Assembly (NCBI GenBank): GCA_902490325.1
Contig: CABUDJ010000007.1
Location: 1 to 41,491 of the forward strand
From: an uncultured Collinsella sp.
GTDB lineage: Bacteria; Actinomycetota; Coriobacteriia; Coriobacteriales; Coriobacteriaceae
Reading direction: 5' to 3'
Length of the DNA stretch: 41,491 nucleotides
Position 1 is the first letter of the stretch. Every line of letters starts with the position of its first letter. Below, one piece after another: positions 1-8,676 of the stretch. Position numbers and translations under genes: made by a program. The notes under the pieces were generated by a model that saw only the letters and a program-made list of their open reading frames with translations, ran no database searches and had not been told where the DNA came from.

Positions 1-1286
1 ATTTGCGAAAGCGCCGTCAAACGGGCGCCGATGCCCTGCCGCCGGTGGTGGCGGAGCGCCGCGAGCGCTATCGGGCTGCCGGCATTGCGACAGACGAGGC
101 TGAGCTCGCTGCCGGCGTTGCCGACGAGCAGGGGCGTGTGGATGCTTCTGTGGGCGGCTACAACCGCGCGGTACGTCGTCTGTACGGCCCCGGTACGCCA
201 TGGGGCGAGGTTGCCGAGTGGCAGATGGCAACGATGGAGGAGCTTGAGCGCCAGCAGCGCATCAACGAGACGGCGAAGCATCGCGTGGTAGGGCTCGTTA
301 TCGAGACGCGCCCCGATGCTGTAACGCCGCAGGCCCTCACGCTTATCCGCCGCCTGGGCTGCACCAAGATTCAGATGGGTATCCAGAGTCTCGACCAGCA
401 TTTGCTCGATATCAACGATCGTCGCATTTCGGTGGCGCAGATTGAGCGGGCGTTTTCGCTTGCGCGTCTGTTTGGCTTTAAGATCCACGCGCATTTTATG
501 CTTAACCTGCTGGGCGCCACGCCCGAGGGGGACAAGCGCGACTACGAGCGCTTTATGACCGAAGGGGCCTTTATGCCCGACGAGGTCAAGGTTTATCCGT
601 GTGCGCTCATCGAGGGCTCGCGTCTGGTGGGCCGCTATGAGCGCGGCGAGTGGCGCCCCTATACCGAGGATGAGCTGCTCGATGTGCTGGCCGACGACAT
701 CGTGGTGACGCCGGCGTTCTGCCGCATCAGTCGCATGATCCGCGACTTTAGCTCCGACGACATCATGGTGGGCAACAAGAAGCCCAACCTGCGCCAGCTC
801 GTTGAGAACCGCCTGGCTGCTCAGGGTGACGGTACGACAGTGCGTGAGATTCGCTATCGCGAGATCAGCACGGCGGGCGCCGACTTGGATGAGCTATCTC
901 TTGATGAGGAAGTGGCGTACGAGACGCCGGTGACCTACGAGCGCTTTTTGCAGTGGGTGACGCCGCAGGGCAAGATCGCGGGCTTTTTGCGGTTGTCGCT
1001 GCCCGACCATTCGTTTGTTGCCGCGCATGCGGACGAGTTGCCGACGACGCCGGACGAGGCGACGATTCGCGAGGTACACGTGTATGGCATGGCGGCACGC
1101 GTGGGGGATCAAGGCCAGGCGGCGCAGCATCACGGGTTGGGGCGTTTGCTCGTAGAGCGTGCGTGCGAGATTGCCCGGGATGTGGGTTATGCGCGTATCA
1201 ACGTGATTAGCGCGATCGGTACGCGCGAGTACTATCGCCATTTGGGTTTTTATGACCACGGACTCTATCTGCAAAAGGAGCTCTAG
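1..1286 (+). CDS. Elp3-family radical SAM/GNAT tRNA-modifying protein, 5' truncated
   Basis: This is the C-terminal ~427 residues of an Elp3-like protein; the start lies upstream of the window, so the N-terminal radical-SAM cluster cysteines cannot be checked. The visible part starts inside the radical SAM barrel, with the typical segments VVGLVIETRPD (about residue 95) and IQMGIQSL. The last ~100 residues are a GNAT acetyltransferase domain with the acetyl-CoA loop QHHGLGRLLVERA and a terminal EYYRHLGF. Elp3 enzymes use SAM and acetyl-CoA to put a carboxymethyl group on wobble U34 of tRNA; bacterial forms act without the other Elongator subunits (family knowledge). The next gene starts on the base after this stop codon, so the two are probably cotranscribed. 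The family call is secure; the exact tRNA product is inferred. Confidence 0.88.
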   Translation, partial: LRKRRQTGADALPPVVAERRERYRAAGIATDEAELAAGVADEQGRVDASVGGYNRAVRRLYGPGTPWGEVAEWQMATMEELERQQRINETAKHRVVGLVIETRPDAVTPQALTLIRRLGCTKIQMGIQSLDQHLLDINDRRISVAQIERAFSLARLFGFKIHAHFMLNLLGATPEGDKRDYERFMTEGAFMPDEVKVYPCALIEGSRLVGRYERGEWRPYTEDELLDVLADDIVVTPAFCRISRMIRDFSSDDIMVGNKKPNLRQLVENRLAAQGDGTTVREIRYREISTAGADLDELSLDEEVAYETPVTYERFLQWVTPQGKIAGFLRLSLPDHSFVAAHADELPTTPDEATIREVHVYGMAARVGDQGQAAQHHGLGRLLVERACEIARDVGYARINVISAIGTREYYRHLGFYDHGLYLQKEL

Positions 1287-2165
1287 ATGAACAAGCCAAG
1301 TGTTTCTGCTGGCGTCGTTGCCGGCGTTGCCCTGGGAGCTGCGGCGCTTGGTGCGGCTGCCGTCGCTGTTCGCGCTGCCTGTCTGCAGGTTGCGAGGACC
1401 CGCAATGGGTTGGCGCGTGTGAAGCGCGTGCACGATGAGGGCGGCGATGAGATTCGCGTCTTGGTGCAAGGTGGGGTCTACCAAAGTGCGAGTTACGTTG
1501 GCGAGCGCTGGGCGGAGCCCGTCTTTGCGTACTATCGCGCGTTTGACGACGTGTTTGAGGCCGAGGATGCGATGCGCGACGCTTATGGTCACGGTATCGA
1601 CCGCATGCTTATGCTGGGCGGCGGTGGGTTTGCCTATCCCAAATTTGCGCTAGTGTCGCACGAGAGTTTGCGCATGGACGTCATCGAGTATGACGCAGAG
1701 ATTACGCGTCTGGCACGTCGGTGGTTCTACCTGGACGAGCTGGAGCGCACGGTGGGCGATCGCCTGCGGGTGATTACCGCCGAGGCACGTTCGTATCTGG
1801 GCGTGACGAGCGTGGGCCATCGTCGCTACGACGTGATCGTGAGCGATTGCTTTGGCGGTGCCGAGCCCGTGCGCGAGCTGGCGACCGTTGAGGCGCTGCG
1901 TTTGGTGCGAGGCAGCCTGAACCTCGGGGGTATCTACGTTGCCAATATCGTGAGTGCAAACGAGGGGAGCGACGTGACGTTCCTGCGTGACTGCGCTGCC
2001 ACGGCACTCGAGGTATTCGCCCATGCCTGGGTGGTCCCATGTGGCGATGCGGAGTTCGGCGGCGAGGAAAACTACCTGCTCATCGCCAGCGACGGCGACT
2101 ACGCCTTTGCCGAAGCCGTGCCCTTCGACACCGACTTCCTCGGCACCGTCCTTCACGACAAGTAA
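1287..2165 (+). CDS. Spermidine synthase-like SAM-binding protein with N-terminal membrane segment
   Basis: This 292-residue protein has an N-terminal hydrophobic Ala/Gly/Val-rich segment (about residues 7-30) that could be a signal anchor. A Rossmann methyltransferase fold of the spermidine synthase type follows. The glycine-rich nucleotide loop reads LMLGGGGFAYPKFAL and is followed by VIEYDAEITRLARRWF and VIVSDCFGG. Polyamine aminopropyltransferases normally have an acidic residue in this loop (GGGDG or GGGEG); here it is replaced by Gly/Phe, so true spermidine synthase activity is doubtful. Fused or membrane-linked spermidine-synthase-like proteins of unknown substrate are common in actinobacteria. 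The ATG abuts the stop of the Elp3 gene, which suggests translational coupling. I would annotate it as a fold-level homologue, not as SpeE. Confidence 0.72.
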   Translation: MNKPSVSAGVVAGVALGAAALGAAAVAVRAACLQVARTRNGLARVKRVHDEGGDEIRVLVQGGVYQSASYVGERWAEPVFAYYRAFDDVFEAEDAMRDAYGHGIDRMLMLGGGGFAYPKFALVSHESLRMDVIEYDAEITRLARRWFYLDELERTVGDRLRVITAEARSYLGVTSVGHRRYDVIVSDCFGGAEPVRELATVEALRLVRGSLNLGGIYVANIVSANEGSDVTFLRDCAATALEVFAHAWVVPCGDAEFGGEENYLLIASDGDYAFAEAVPFDTDFLGTVLHDK

Positions 2166-2191
2166 GTCTCTCCGTCCCAAAAAGACTGGTC

Positions 2192-4636
2192 TTAGGCGTG
2201 GTCGCGCCAGCTGAGGACGCGCTGCTTCATACCCTCGATGTCGAGCACGCCTTCGGCAAAGCCCTTGCGCACGAGCTCTTCGGGAACGAACTCATCGTAA
2301 CGATCAAAGTAAGGCACCTCGCCGGGATAGACGAGCTCGATGGGATCGAAGTCCTTCTCGGCCTCGGCGGCGAGCACCTCAAAGAACGTCTCCTCGTCGG
2401 CCTTCATCTTAAACTGCATAAAGTACGGGCGTGATGGGTCGAGTCCGCGAAGGCCAAGCTCCGCGGCACATTTAATCTTGAGCATACGTTCGAGCGCCAG
2501 AAAGGCGTAGCTGCCCAGCCAGGGGAAGAGTACCCAGGTGTCGCCGCCCAGGTTGATAAGCGGTTTAGTTCCCGCGCCCGAAATCTCGGCGGTATGACGA
2601 GCCTGTGCAAGGCGTGCCCGTGCGTTGCCCATAAGGTACGGATACGCCGCGTGCTCGTTGAGCGCTTGGCGCATGCGTTCGAGTACATGTGTGTTGATGT
2701 CACCGGGGCAGTCGCCAAAGTAGGCCGGCACACGGCCCTTGACCTGCGTGGCAAAGACGGTGTGACGCTTCCAGTCCACTTCCTCGACAATCCAGCAGTG
2801 CCCGGCTATGGCGATGCGCTCACCGGGCGGTGGGGGATTGACGATCGTGCCCAACTCGGCCGACTCGCTGCGAACGGTGAACTCCTCGTTTTCCTGGAAC
2901 ACGGCGTAGAACTTAAAGTTGTTAATGATGCGCTCGCCCGCGAGACCCACGATGAGTCCGCCGCCCTCGGTGACCTGGATGTGGTCGATCTTGATGAGGT
3001 GACGCAGCAGTACGCGATAGTCATCGGCCGAGACGCGGTGGAAATAACTAAGCGTGAGCACGCGTTGGGCAAGTTCGGCCGGTGTGAGCTCTCCGGTGCT
3101 GGCGAGGGTCGACATGGTCTGGTGATAGAGCAGACTGTAGGGGAGTCGATCGAGCTCGGGCGGCTCGACCCACTTTTCTTCGCGATAGAGTTGTACGAGC
3201 GCGATGCCCTGCAGGAGCTTCCATGGAATGGTCTCGGGCATCATCGTGCGCGGCTCGGGTTCCTCCTCGCGCATGACAAACCACATCTCGGGCGGAAGGT
3301 CGCGACGGCCTGTGCGCCCCATGCGCTGCAAAAAGGAGCTGACGGTAAACGGCGCGTCAATCTGGAACGCGCGCTCCAGGCGACCGATATCAATGCCGAG
3401 CTCCAGCGTAGAGGTGGTGACGGTCGTCTGCGCCTGTTCCTCGTCGCGCATGAGCTCCTCGGCGGTCTCGCGTAGCGATGCCGAGAGGTTGCCATGATGG
3501 ATAGGGAAGCGGTCTGGCTCGTGCCGGTTTTCACAGTAGCTGCGTAGCATGGAGCACACGGCCTCTGCCTCCTCGCGCGAGTTGGCAAAGACCAGGCACT
3601 TGCGGCCGCGGGTATGTTCAAAGATGTAGCCCATGCCGGGGTCGGCGTTGTCGGGTGCGGTGTCGGTGGGGTTGAGCAGTGCCTGCTCGGTCGCTCGTGG
3701 GATGTCGACTTCGCCCTCGGGGGCCGAGGAAGTGCGACGGTCTTTGGGAGCGGCCTTGCCCCGTGCCTGCTCGCGACGTTGGCGGCGTTCCTCCTGTGTG
3801 AGTTGTTCGCTGTGGCGCACGTCTTGGACACCGGACGGCAGTGCCGCGGGTGGTGTCGCCTCAATGCGCTCGCACGCGAGCACTTCGGCCTCTTGAGGAC
3901 CCGCACTCTCGAATCCCCGCTGCTGCGCCTGGGGACCCGAGTTGTAGAAGTGCTCCATGGAGATACGCCACACGCGGCGCGGCTCCTCAAAGCGGGGGAT
4001 GACGCAGTCGCGTCCCGTCCCCTGCGACAAGAAGGCGCCCGTGCGTTCCGGGTCCCCGATGGTGGCCGAAAGGCCAATGCGCCGGGGCCGCACGCCCGCC
4101 ATGCGCGAAAGACGCTCGATAAGGCAGAGCGTCTGCCCGCCGCGGTCACCGCGCATGAGCGAGTGGACCTCGTCGATGACCACATAGCGCAGGTCGCAGA
4201 ACATACGCGGGATTGCCATGTGCTTGTGGATCAGGAGTGCCTCGAGTGATTCGGGCGTAATCTGTAGGATGCCGCTTGGCTTTTTGATGAGCTTTGCCTT
4301 GTGCGACTGCGAGACATCGCCGTGCCAGTGCCAGACGGGGATATCGGCCTCTTCGCACAGATCGTTGAGGCGAACGAACTGGTCGTTGATGAGTGCCTTG
4401 AGGGGGCCAATATAGAGGGCGCCAACGCTTGCGGGCGGGTTCTCCCAAAACTCGGTCAGGATGGGAAAGAAGGCTGCCTCGGTTTTGCCAGATGCCGTGG
4501 ATGCCGTCAGGAGCACATTGTCTTGCGTGTTGAAGATGGCATCTGCCGCCGCAACCTGGATGGAGCGCAGACTCTCCCAATCGTGGGAGTAGATGAAGTC
4601 TTGGATAAACGGGGCGTAGCGGTCAAAGGCGTTCAC
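2192..4636 (-). CDS. sngC: Lhr-like DEAD/DEAH-box helicase, Shango SngC
   Basis: This is an 814-residue superfamily 2 helicase. I chose the GTG at 4636 because AGAGGAGG lies four bases upstream; the frame stays open to an ATG at 4699 without such a site. Motifs, numbered from this start: Q-like LRSIQ (23-27), Walker A TASTASGKT (44-52), DEVH (155-158), SAT (190-192), and the second RecA lobe with a final RMGRTGR. Between the lobes is a charged, low-complexity stretch of roughly 80 residues rich in Gln, Arg, Glu and Pro. The C-terminal ~300 residues resemble the accessory region of Lhr and BrxHI helicases. It is the last gene of the sngA-sngB-sngC set. In Shango this helicase is needed for anti-phage defence (published for the family); how it recognises phage is not known. 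Confidence 0.85.
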   Translation of the reverse strand: MNAFDRYAPFIQDFIYSHDWESLRSIQVAAADAIFNTQDNVLLTASTASGKTEAAFFPILTEFWENPPASVGALYIGPLKALINDQFVRLNDLCEEADIPVWHWHGDVSQSHKAKLIKKPSGILQITPESLEALLIHKHMAIPRMFCDLRYVVIDEVHSLMRGDRGGQTLCLIERLSRMAGVRPRRIGLSATIGDPERTGAFLSQGTGRDCVIPRFEEPRRVWRISMEHFYNSGPQAQQRGFESAGPQEAEVLACERIEATPPAALPSGVQDVRHSEQLTQEERRQRREQARGKAAPKDRRTSSAPEGEVDIPRATEQALLNPTDTAPDNADPGMGYIFEHTRGRKCLVFANSREEAEAVCSMLRSYCENRHEPDRFPIHHGNLSASLRETAEELMRDEEQAQTTVTTSTLELGIDIGRLERAFQIDAPFTVSSFLQRMGRTGRRDLPPEMWFVMREEEPEPRTMMPETIPWKLLQGIALVQLYREEKWVEPPELDRLPYSLLYHQTMSTLASTGELTPAELAQRVLTLSYFHRVSADDYRVLLRHLIKIDHIQVTEGGGLIVGLAGERIINNFKFYAVFQENEEFTVRSESAELGTIVNPPPPGERIAIAGHCWIVEEVDWKRHTVFATQVKGRVPAYFGDCPGDINTHVLERMRQALNEHAAYPYLMGNARARLAQARHTAEISGAGTKPLINLGGDTWVLFPWLGSYAFLALERMLKIKCAAELGLRGLDPSRPYFMQFKMKADEETFFEVLAAEAEKDFDPIELVYPGEVPYFDRYDEFVPEELVRKGFAEGVLDIEGMKQRVLSWRDHA

Positions 4637-4751
4637 GGGGCCTCCTCTCATCAACGGGCTGATCAACGCAACGGGCAACGGTTCGATATCATGCAACATC
4701 GGCGTTTGCCCAGATAAAACCTACCAAAAAAACCTGTCCCTTTTTGGCAGG
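4637..4751 (-). other. sngB-sngC spacer with terminator-like hairpin
   Basis: The 115-base gap between sngB and sngC is unusual in a set whose other junction overlaps. Read on the minus strand it starts with a hairpin (see the terminator entry) and ends with the strong Shine-Dalgarno sequence of sngC. No credible ORF fits. An ATG at 4699 opens in frame with sngC but lacks a ribosome binding site. Confidence 0.5.
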
Positions 4752-4753
4752 TT
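4725..4753 (-). terminator. Intrinsic terminator or attenuator between sngB and sngC
   Basis: On the minus strand AACCTG (4753-4748) pairs with CAGGTT (4736-4731), and a run of seven T follows (4732-4726). This is a short Rho-independent terminator directly after the sngB stop codon. An alternative fold pairs CCTGCCAAAAA with the T-run plus GGTAGG downstream, which would hide the terminator stem. The site could lower helicase expression relative to the other two subunits. Confidence 0.5.
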
Positions 4754-6056
4754 AGATGGTGAATTCGGCAAAGTTGCGGTCGTCGTCCGCGGTGCCGGTG
4801 TCGTCTGTTGCGGCTGCCGGCGCCAGCGCGTCGCCGCCGACGCTTTGCAGCAACTCGGCCACGTTGGCGTCGGGGTTTTGGCATAGGATGTCGAGCAGCT
4901 CGATAAAGTCACGAATGACTTCACGCGGCGTCAGATGTGTGTCGGCCCCCACGCGGCCAAACTCAATCTTGAGGAAGTCCACCAAGTCGTTCTCGGTAAG
5001 CGTGGGCGTCCAGCCAAAGTAGCCGGCATGAATCTGCATGAGCTTTTCGATGAGCACCAGCAACTCCTCGTAGGTGAGTGGCTGCAGGCGGATGATGGGC
5101 GCGAGCATGTCCTTAAGGTCCTCGCGTGCAAAGCGGCCCTGAGCGAGTCGACTTCGCAGGGCCTCGTAGGAGAACACGCCACGGCGGCGGTCTTCGATGG
5201 AGGTTGGCGTGCCGCCCATGATCATGCCCAGGTACTGCGCCTTGCCCTGGAGCGTGTCGTTGTACATGGTCAGGATCTTCTCGTAGTTGTATTGGCGTGT
5301 GATGGCGTTGGGAATCTTATACAGATTCACGAGCTCGTCGATGAGCACCAGCATGCCCTTGTAGCCGCTGCAGACCAAAAAGCGCGCAATGAGCTTAACG
5401 TAGTCGTACCAGTCGTCATCGCTGATGATGGTCGAGGAGCCCAGCTCGGCGCGTGCCTCACTCTTGGTGCGGTACTCGCCGCGAATCCATTTGGTCACGC
5501 GGCTCATAGCTTCTTCGTCGCCCTCGGATACGGCCGCGCGGTAGCGGCGGAGCATGCGGGCGAAGTCGAAGCCGTGGACCATTTCCTCGAGTGGGGCCAG
5601 TTGGGCATTGACGGCAGACTCGTCGGCATCGGCACACGAGGCGACCCAGCGATCCAGGATAAGGTTGAGCGCACCGCCCTCGGGGCGCGTCTTGGTCGAT
5701 ATGTTGCGGATGAGCTCACGGTAGGTGGCAAGGCCCTGTCCCTGGCCGCCCTGCAGACGGCGCTCAGGGGATAGGTCGGCATCGGCCACGACGAATCCCT
5801 CGCCCATGGCGTGCGTGCGGATCGTCTGGAGCAAAAAGCTCTTGCCGGCGCCGTAGCGACCGACTAGGAAACGGAAGCTTGCGCCGCCATCGGCGATGAG
5901 GCTCAGGTCGGTGAGCAGAGCGCGAATCTCGACCTCTCGCCCCACGGTGATATAGGGAAGGCCGATGCGCGGGACAACGCCGCCCTTGAGCGAGTTGAGA
6001 ATGACGGCGGCGACGCGCTTGGGCACGCGGGGTGCTGCGGGTGCGGTATCACTCAT
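4752..6056 (-). CDS. sngB: BrxD-like P-loop ATPase, Shango SngB
   Basis: This 434-residue ATPase resembles the DUF2791 / BREX BrxD ATP-binding family. Walker A is GRYGAGKS (residues 66-73). A Walker B strand, GMLVLIDELVNLY, lies near the middle, and RRRGVFSYEALRSRL in the C-terminal half resembles an arginine-finger region. The start ATG lies inside the end of sngA (8-base overlap), so the two subunits are probably made in step. In Shango the ATPase works with a TerB-domain protein and an Lhr-like helicase (established knowledge). The same ATPase-helicase pairing occurs in type 2 BREX, but no pglX, pglZ or methylase is present here, which argues against BREX. Confidence 0.85.
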   Translation of the reverse strand: MSDTAPAAPRVPKRVAAVILNSLKGGVVPRIGLPYITVGREVEIRALLTDLSLIADGGASFRFLVGRYGAGKSFLLQTIRTHAMGEGFVVADADLSPERRLQGGQGQGLATYRELIRNISTKTRPEGGALNLILDRWVASCADADESAVNAQLAPLEEMVHGFDFARMLRRYRAAVSEGDEEAMSRVTKWIRGEYRTKSEARAELGSSTIISDDDWYDYVKLIARFLVCSGYKGMLVLIDELVNLYKIPNAITRQYNYEKILTMYNDTLQGKAQYLGMIMGGTPTSIEDRRRGVFSYEALRSRLAQGRFAREDLKDMLAPIIRLQPLTYEELLVLIEKLMQIHAGYFGWTPTLTENDLVDFLKIEFGRVGADTHLTPREVIRDFIELLDILCQNPDANVAELLQSVGGDALAPAAATDDTGTADDDRNFAEFTI

Positions 6057-7803
6057 GGTCTAGGTATCCTCTCACGTCTGCTTCGTAGTCTTCGATAATT
6101 TGCGGTCCTTCTGGGCCAAATTCAATAACGGTGTCGCCCACCAGGTCAAAGAGCGCTTCGTTGATGGTATCGACGAGCATGTCCTCGCTCTGCTCCGATT
6201 GCACTACCGCCGATTCCGCCTGTACTGCGTTGTGCTCGAGCAGAGCGCGGAGATAGGCGTTTGCGGCGGGCGCGAGTTCGTTTGTGGCGTCAGCGGGCGT
6301 AGCAGCTGCGAACGCGGGCGTCGGCGCGAGAAGCGGTGCCACGACACCAAACTGTTCGGTGGATATGGTTGGCTCGTCGGACTCGTCCTGCCCTGCGGCC
6401 GCCGCGACCGCCTCGACCATCGCGTCGGCTACGGGCTCGGCTTCCGGTTGCCCTGAGTCCGCTGCCTCGGCTTCTGCGGACGCGCCGTCCTCGCGTTCCT
6501 CGTCGATCAAAAGCGCTTCGCGCGTTTGTGCGGCAGCACTCCGAATGTGCCCCAGCTGGCTCAAATCGATATCGATCTTGACGGGCTGGTGTGCGGCGTC
6601 CCACGAAAGCCATGCCACAATCTCGTCATCGATAATCTTGGCCAGATATTTGGGGACCTTTTCTTCCTTCAGGGGATGGGCGGGGTCCAGGGCCAGGCGC
6701 AGGCGTTGGTCGCAGGCGCGCATCATCTCGCCAAGTTTGCTGCTCTTTTGTCTGCTGCCGTGAATCCGCATGCATTCCCAAAAACCGTTTTGGCAACGGT
6801 AGATATGGATGGGGTCCAGACGGTATTCGCAGTCCTCGTGGCGCTCGGGCGCAAAGAATACGGCCGAGGCAAACATGGTGTAGGGCATTGCCGTCTCCTC
6901 CCCAAATAAACTTGCCACGATGCCGGTCTTTCGGTGCGTGTCATAGTAGCGCGCCATGCGGACATACACGGCGCACGCCACGTGGCGCAGATCGCGGTGG
7001 TGGCTGCGGTCGAGCCGCGAGCTACTTAGGTTGTACGTGGAGAGGGCGTTGATGGCGGCCATGAGTCGCTCCTCGCGCACCTCATCGGGCGGAAGGGGGA
7101 GCGTGGGCTCGGAGGTTTTGCGACGCTTAGGGGTCTGGCCGGACGGTGCCGGTACAAGGTCTCGTGCCGCGCGCCGCAGTTCGATAAGGGCGTTATCGAA
7201 CATGACGGTTTTAGAGTCGCGAAGCAGCTTGGGGTCGAGCCCGTGGAACACGGCGTAATCTTGCAGCCACACGCGCGCAAACCGGTCGATGCCGGGCTCG
7301 AAGGCGCGATAGACATCCCAAAAAGCCTTGATCTTGTTAAAACCATCGAGTGGATTATCTACGCCAATGCCGCAGATCAGCTCATAGAGATACAGAAAGG
7401 CAAAGGACGTAGACGTTTCCTCGACGGTTCCGCGGCGCACTTGGGCACGCCAGGTAAAGTAGCCGCGCAGTTGCCGGTCGCTCATGGCGTTGTAGGTGGG
7501 AAAGTACGACTTAAAGGTGCCGTTGTAGGGACAGTCGTCCTCAAAGCCGGCCATCAGCAGGCCCTGGCGGTAAAAAAGCTCGGCTTCCGAAAGCCAGCGG
7601 CCCGCACCGCCCTTGGGGTCATCCTGCCAGCGCGATATCTCGCGCATTTTACGGTACTGGTCGGGGAGGAAATTCTGCATCTGTCGGCCGGTTTTGAGAA
7701 TCGGCTCGTCTGCGTAGGTTTCGTTTGAGAAGCGGGCGGACTGATGGGTCCGGGCCTCGGCCATAATGCGCTCGATGAGCATCTTGATGTCCTGGTCGGC
7801 CAC
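6049..7803 (-). CDS. sngA: TerB-N domain protein, Shango SngA
   Basis: This is a 584-residue soluble protein. The N-terminal ~200 residues match the TerB_N type, with RWLSEAELFYRQGLLMAGF, FTWRAQVRRG and a helical LYLYELICGIG segment. A charged break around residue 230 (TPKRRKTSEPTLPLPPDEV) leads into a second helical region. An acidic Ala/Glu-rich linker (about 440-490) precedes a small C-terminal helical part. The start is GTG at 7803 with GGAGGAG just upstream. As first gene of the operon it probably carries the promoter (see 7840-7848). TerB-type domains have been linked to membrane stress and tellurite complexes, but the role of this subunit in Shango is unresolved. The assignment rests on gene order and domain type; no alignment was possible. 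Confidence 0.8.
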   Translation of the reverse strand: MADQDIKMLIERIMAEARTHQSARFSNETYADEPILKTGRQMQNFLPDQYRKMREISRWQDDPKGGAGRWLSEAELFYRQGLLMAGFEDDCPYNGTFKSYFPTYNAMSDRQLRGYFTWRAQVRRGTVEETSTSFAFLYLYELICGIGVDNPLDGFNKIKAFWDVYRAFEPGIDRFARVWLQDYAVFHGLDPKLLRDSKTVMFDNALIELRRAARDLVPAPSGQTPKRRKTSEPTLPLPPDEVREERLMAAINALSTYNLSSSRLDRSHHRDLRHVACAVYVRMARYYDTHRKTGIVASLFGEETAMPYTMFASAVFFAPERHEDCEYRLDPIHIYRCQNGFWECMRIHGSRQKSSKLGEMMRACDQRLRLALDPAHPLKEEKVPKYLAKIIDDEIVAWLSWDAAHQPVKIDIDLSQLGHIRSAAAQTREALLIDEEREDGASAEAEAADSGQPEAEPVADAMVEAVAAAAGQDESDEPTISTEQFGVVAPLLAPTPAFAAATPADATNELAPAANAYLRALLEHNAVQAESAVVQSEQSEDMLVDTINEALFDLVGDTVIEFGPEGPQIIEDYEADVRGYLDHE

Positions 7804-7839
7804 CGCTCCTCCTCTCGAACGCAGCTACGGTGACCTCAT

Positions 7840-7848
7840 ATCATAGCA
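7840..7848 (-). promoter_or_regulatory. Extended -10 promoter candidate for sngABC
   Basis: On the minus strand TGC-TATGAT gives an extended -10 element about 37 bases upstream of the sngA GTG. No good -35 hexamer is present at 17 bases, which is acceptable for extended -10 promoters. It is the only convincing candidate in the 87-base gap. Confidence 0.4.
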
Positions 7849-7890
7849 CAGCATCAAACAGATGTTCGAGATACCGCTGCGTTGATAGAT

Positions 7891-8607
7891 TTAGAACAGG
7901 AGGGCGTATATGACGGCGATGACGACGGAGGGAAGCATATTGGCCGTGCGGAAGGTCTGAGGACGGATGAGGTTGACGCCGACGCAGAAGATGAGCATGG
8001 AGCCTACGAGCGAAAGGCTGTTGAGGGCTGCTGTGGTCATGATGGGGGAGAGCGCGCCGGCAAACAACGTGATCGTCCCCTGGAACACGGCGACGGGCAG
8101 GGCGGAGAAGATGCAGCCGCGGCCAAGCGAGGCCGTCATGGTGCAGACGATGATGCAGTCCAGTGCGCCCTTGAGGGCAAGCGTTGACCAGTCGCCGAGC
8201 AGGCCGTCCTGGATCGATCCCACAATGGCCATGGCGCCGATGCACACGGTGAGTGAAGTCGAGACAAAAGCGTTGGTGAACTCGTTATCGCCCTCACTGC
8301 CAGTCTTGCGCTTGAGCCATTCGCCAAGGTTCTCGATGGAGGCCTCCAAGTTGATGGCCTCGCCGATGAGCGAACCGAGCGCAAATGAGACGATGAGCAT
8401 GGTGGTACCGGTGGTCGCTAGCGCCTTTCCATCGATGATGAGCATCTTTTGCATGGTGCCGCCCAGGCCGATAAACAGGACGCACAGCCCCGATGCTTTC
8501 ATGAGCGTGTCTTGGATGCGCGGTGTAATGAAGCGGCCGCCCGCTAATCCCAAAAGACCGCCCGCAACTAAAAGCGCAACGTTGATGATTGTTCCCAAGC
8601 CCGGCAT
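7891..8607 (-). CDS. DUF554 family integral membrane protein
   Basis: This 238-residue hydrophobic protein has about six or seven membrane segments. It starts with PGLGTIINVALLVAGGLLGL and carries the conserved glycine-rich GLGGTMQKM and SFALGSLIGEAINLE segments of the DUF554 (YdfK-like) family. I placed the start at 8607, where AGGAGG sits four bases before ATG; the frame continues upstream to 8676 but that part encodes a cysteine-rich, non-family sequence. DUF554 proteins have no assigned substrate. It ends 88 bases before the sngA start and runs the same way, so it lies upstream of sngABC; I see no terminator between them, and low-level read-through into sngABC is possible. Confidence 0.85.
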   Translation of the reverse strand: MPGLGTIINVALLVAGGLLGLAGGRFITPRIQDTLMKASGLCVLFIGLGGTMQKMLIIDGKALATTGTTMLIVSFALGSLIGEAINLEASIENLGEWLKRKTGSEGDNEFTNAFVSTSLTVCIGAMAIVGSIQDGLLGDWSTLALKGALDCIIVCTMTASLGRGCIFSALPVAVFQGTITLFAGALSPIMTTAALNSLSLVGSMLIFCVGVNLIRPQTFRTANMLPSVVIAVIYALLF

Positions 8608-8676
8608 GAGCCCTCCTGTATTGATGCCAACGTGGCAATCGTAGCAGAACGAAATGCGAGGCACATCGCGACTCAT

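Noticed and set aside
2192..7803. BREX type 2 system.
   Set aside because: The ATPase and helicase resemble BrxD and BrxHI, but PglX methylase, PglZ phosphatase, PglW and PglY are absent; the TerB protein fits Shango.
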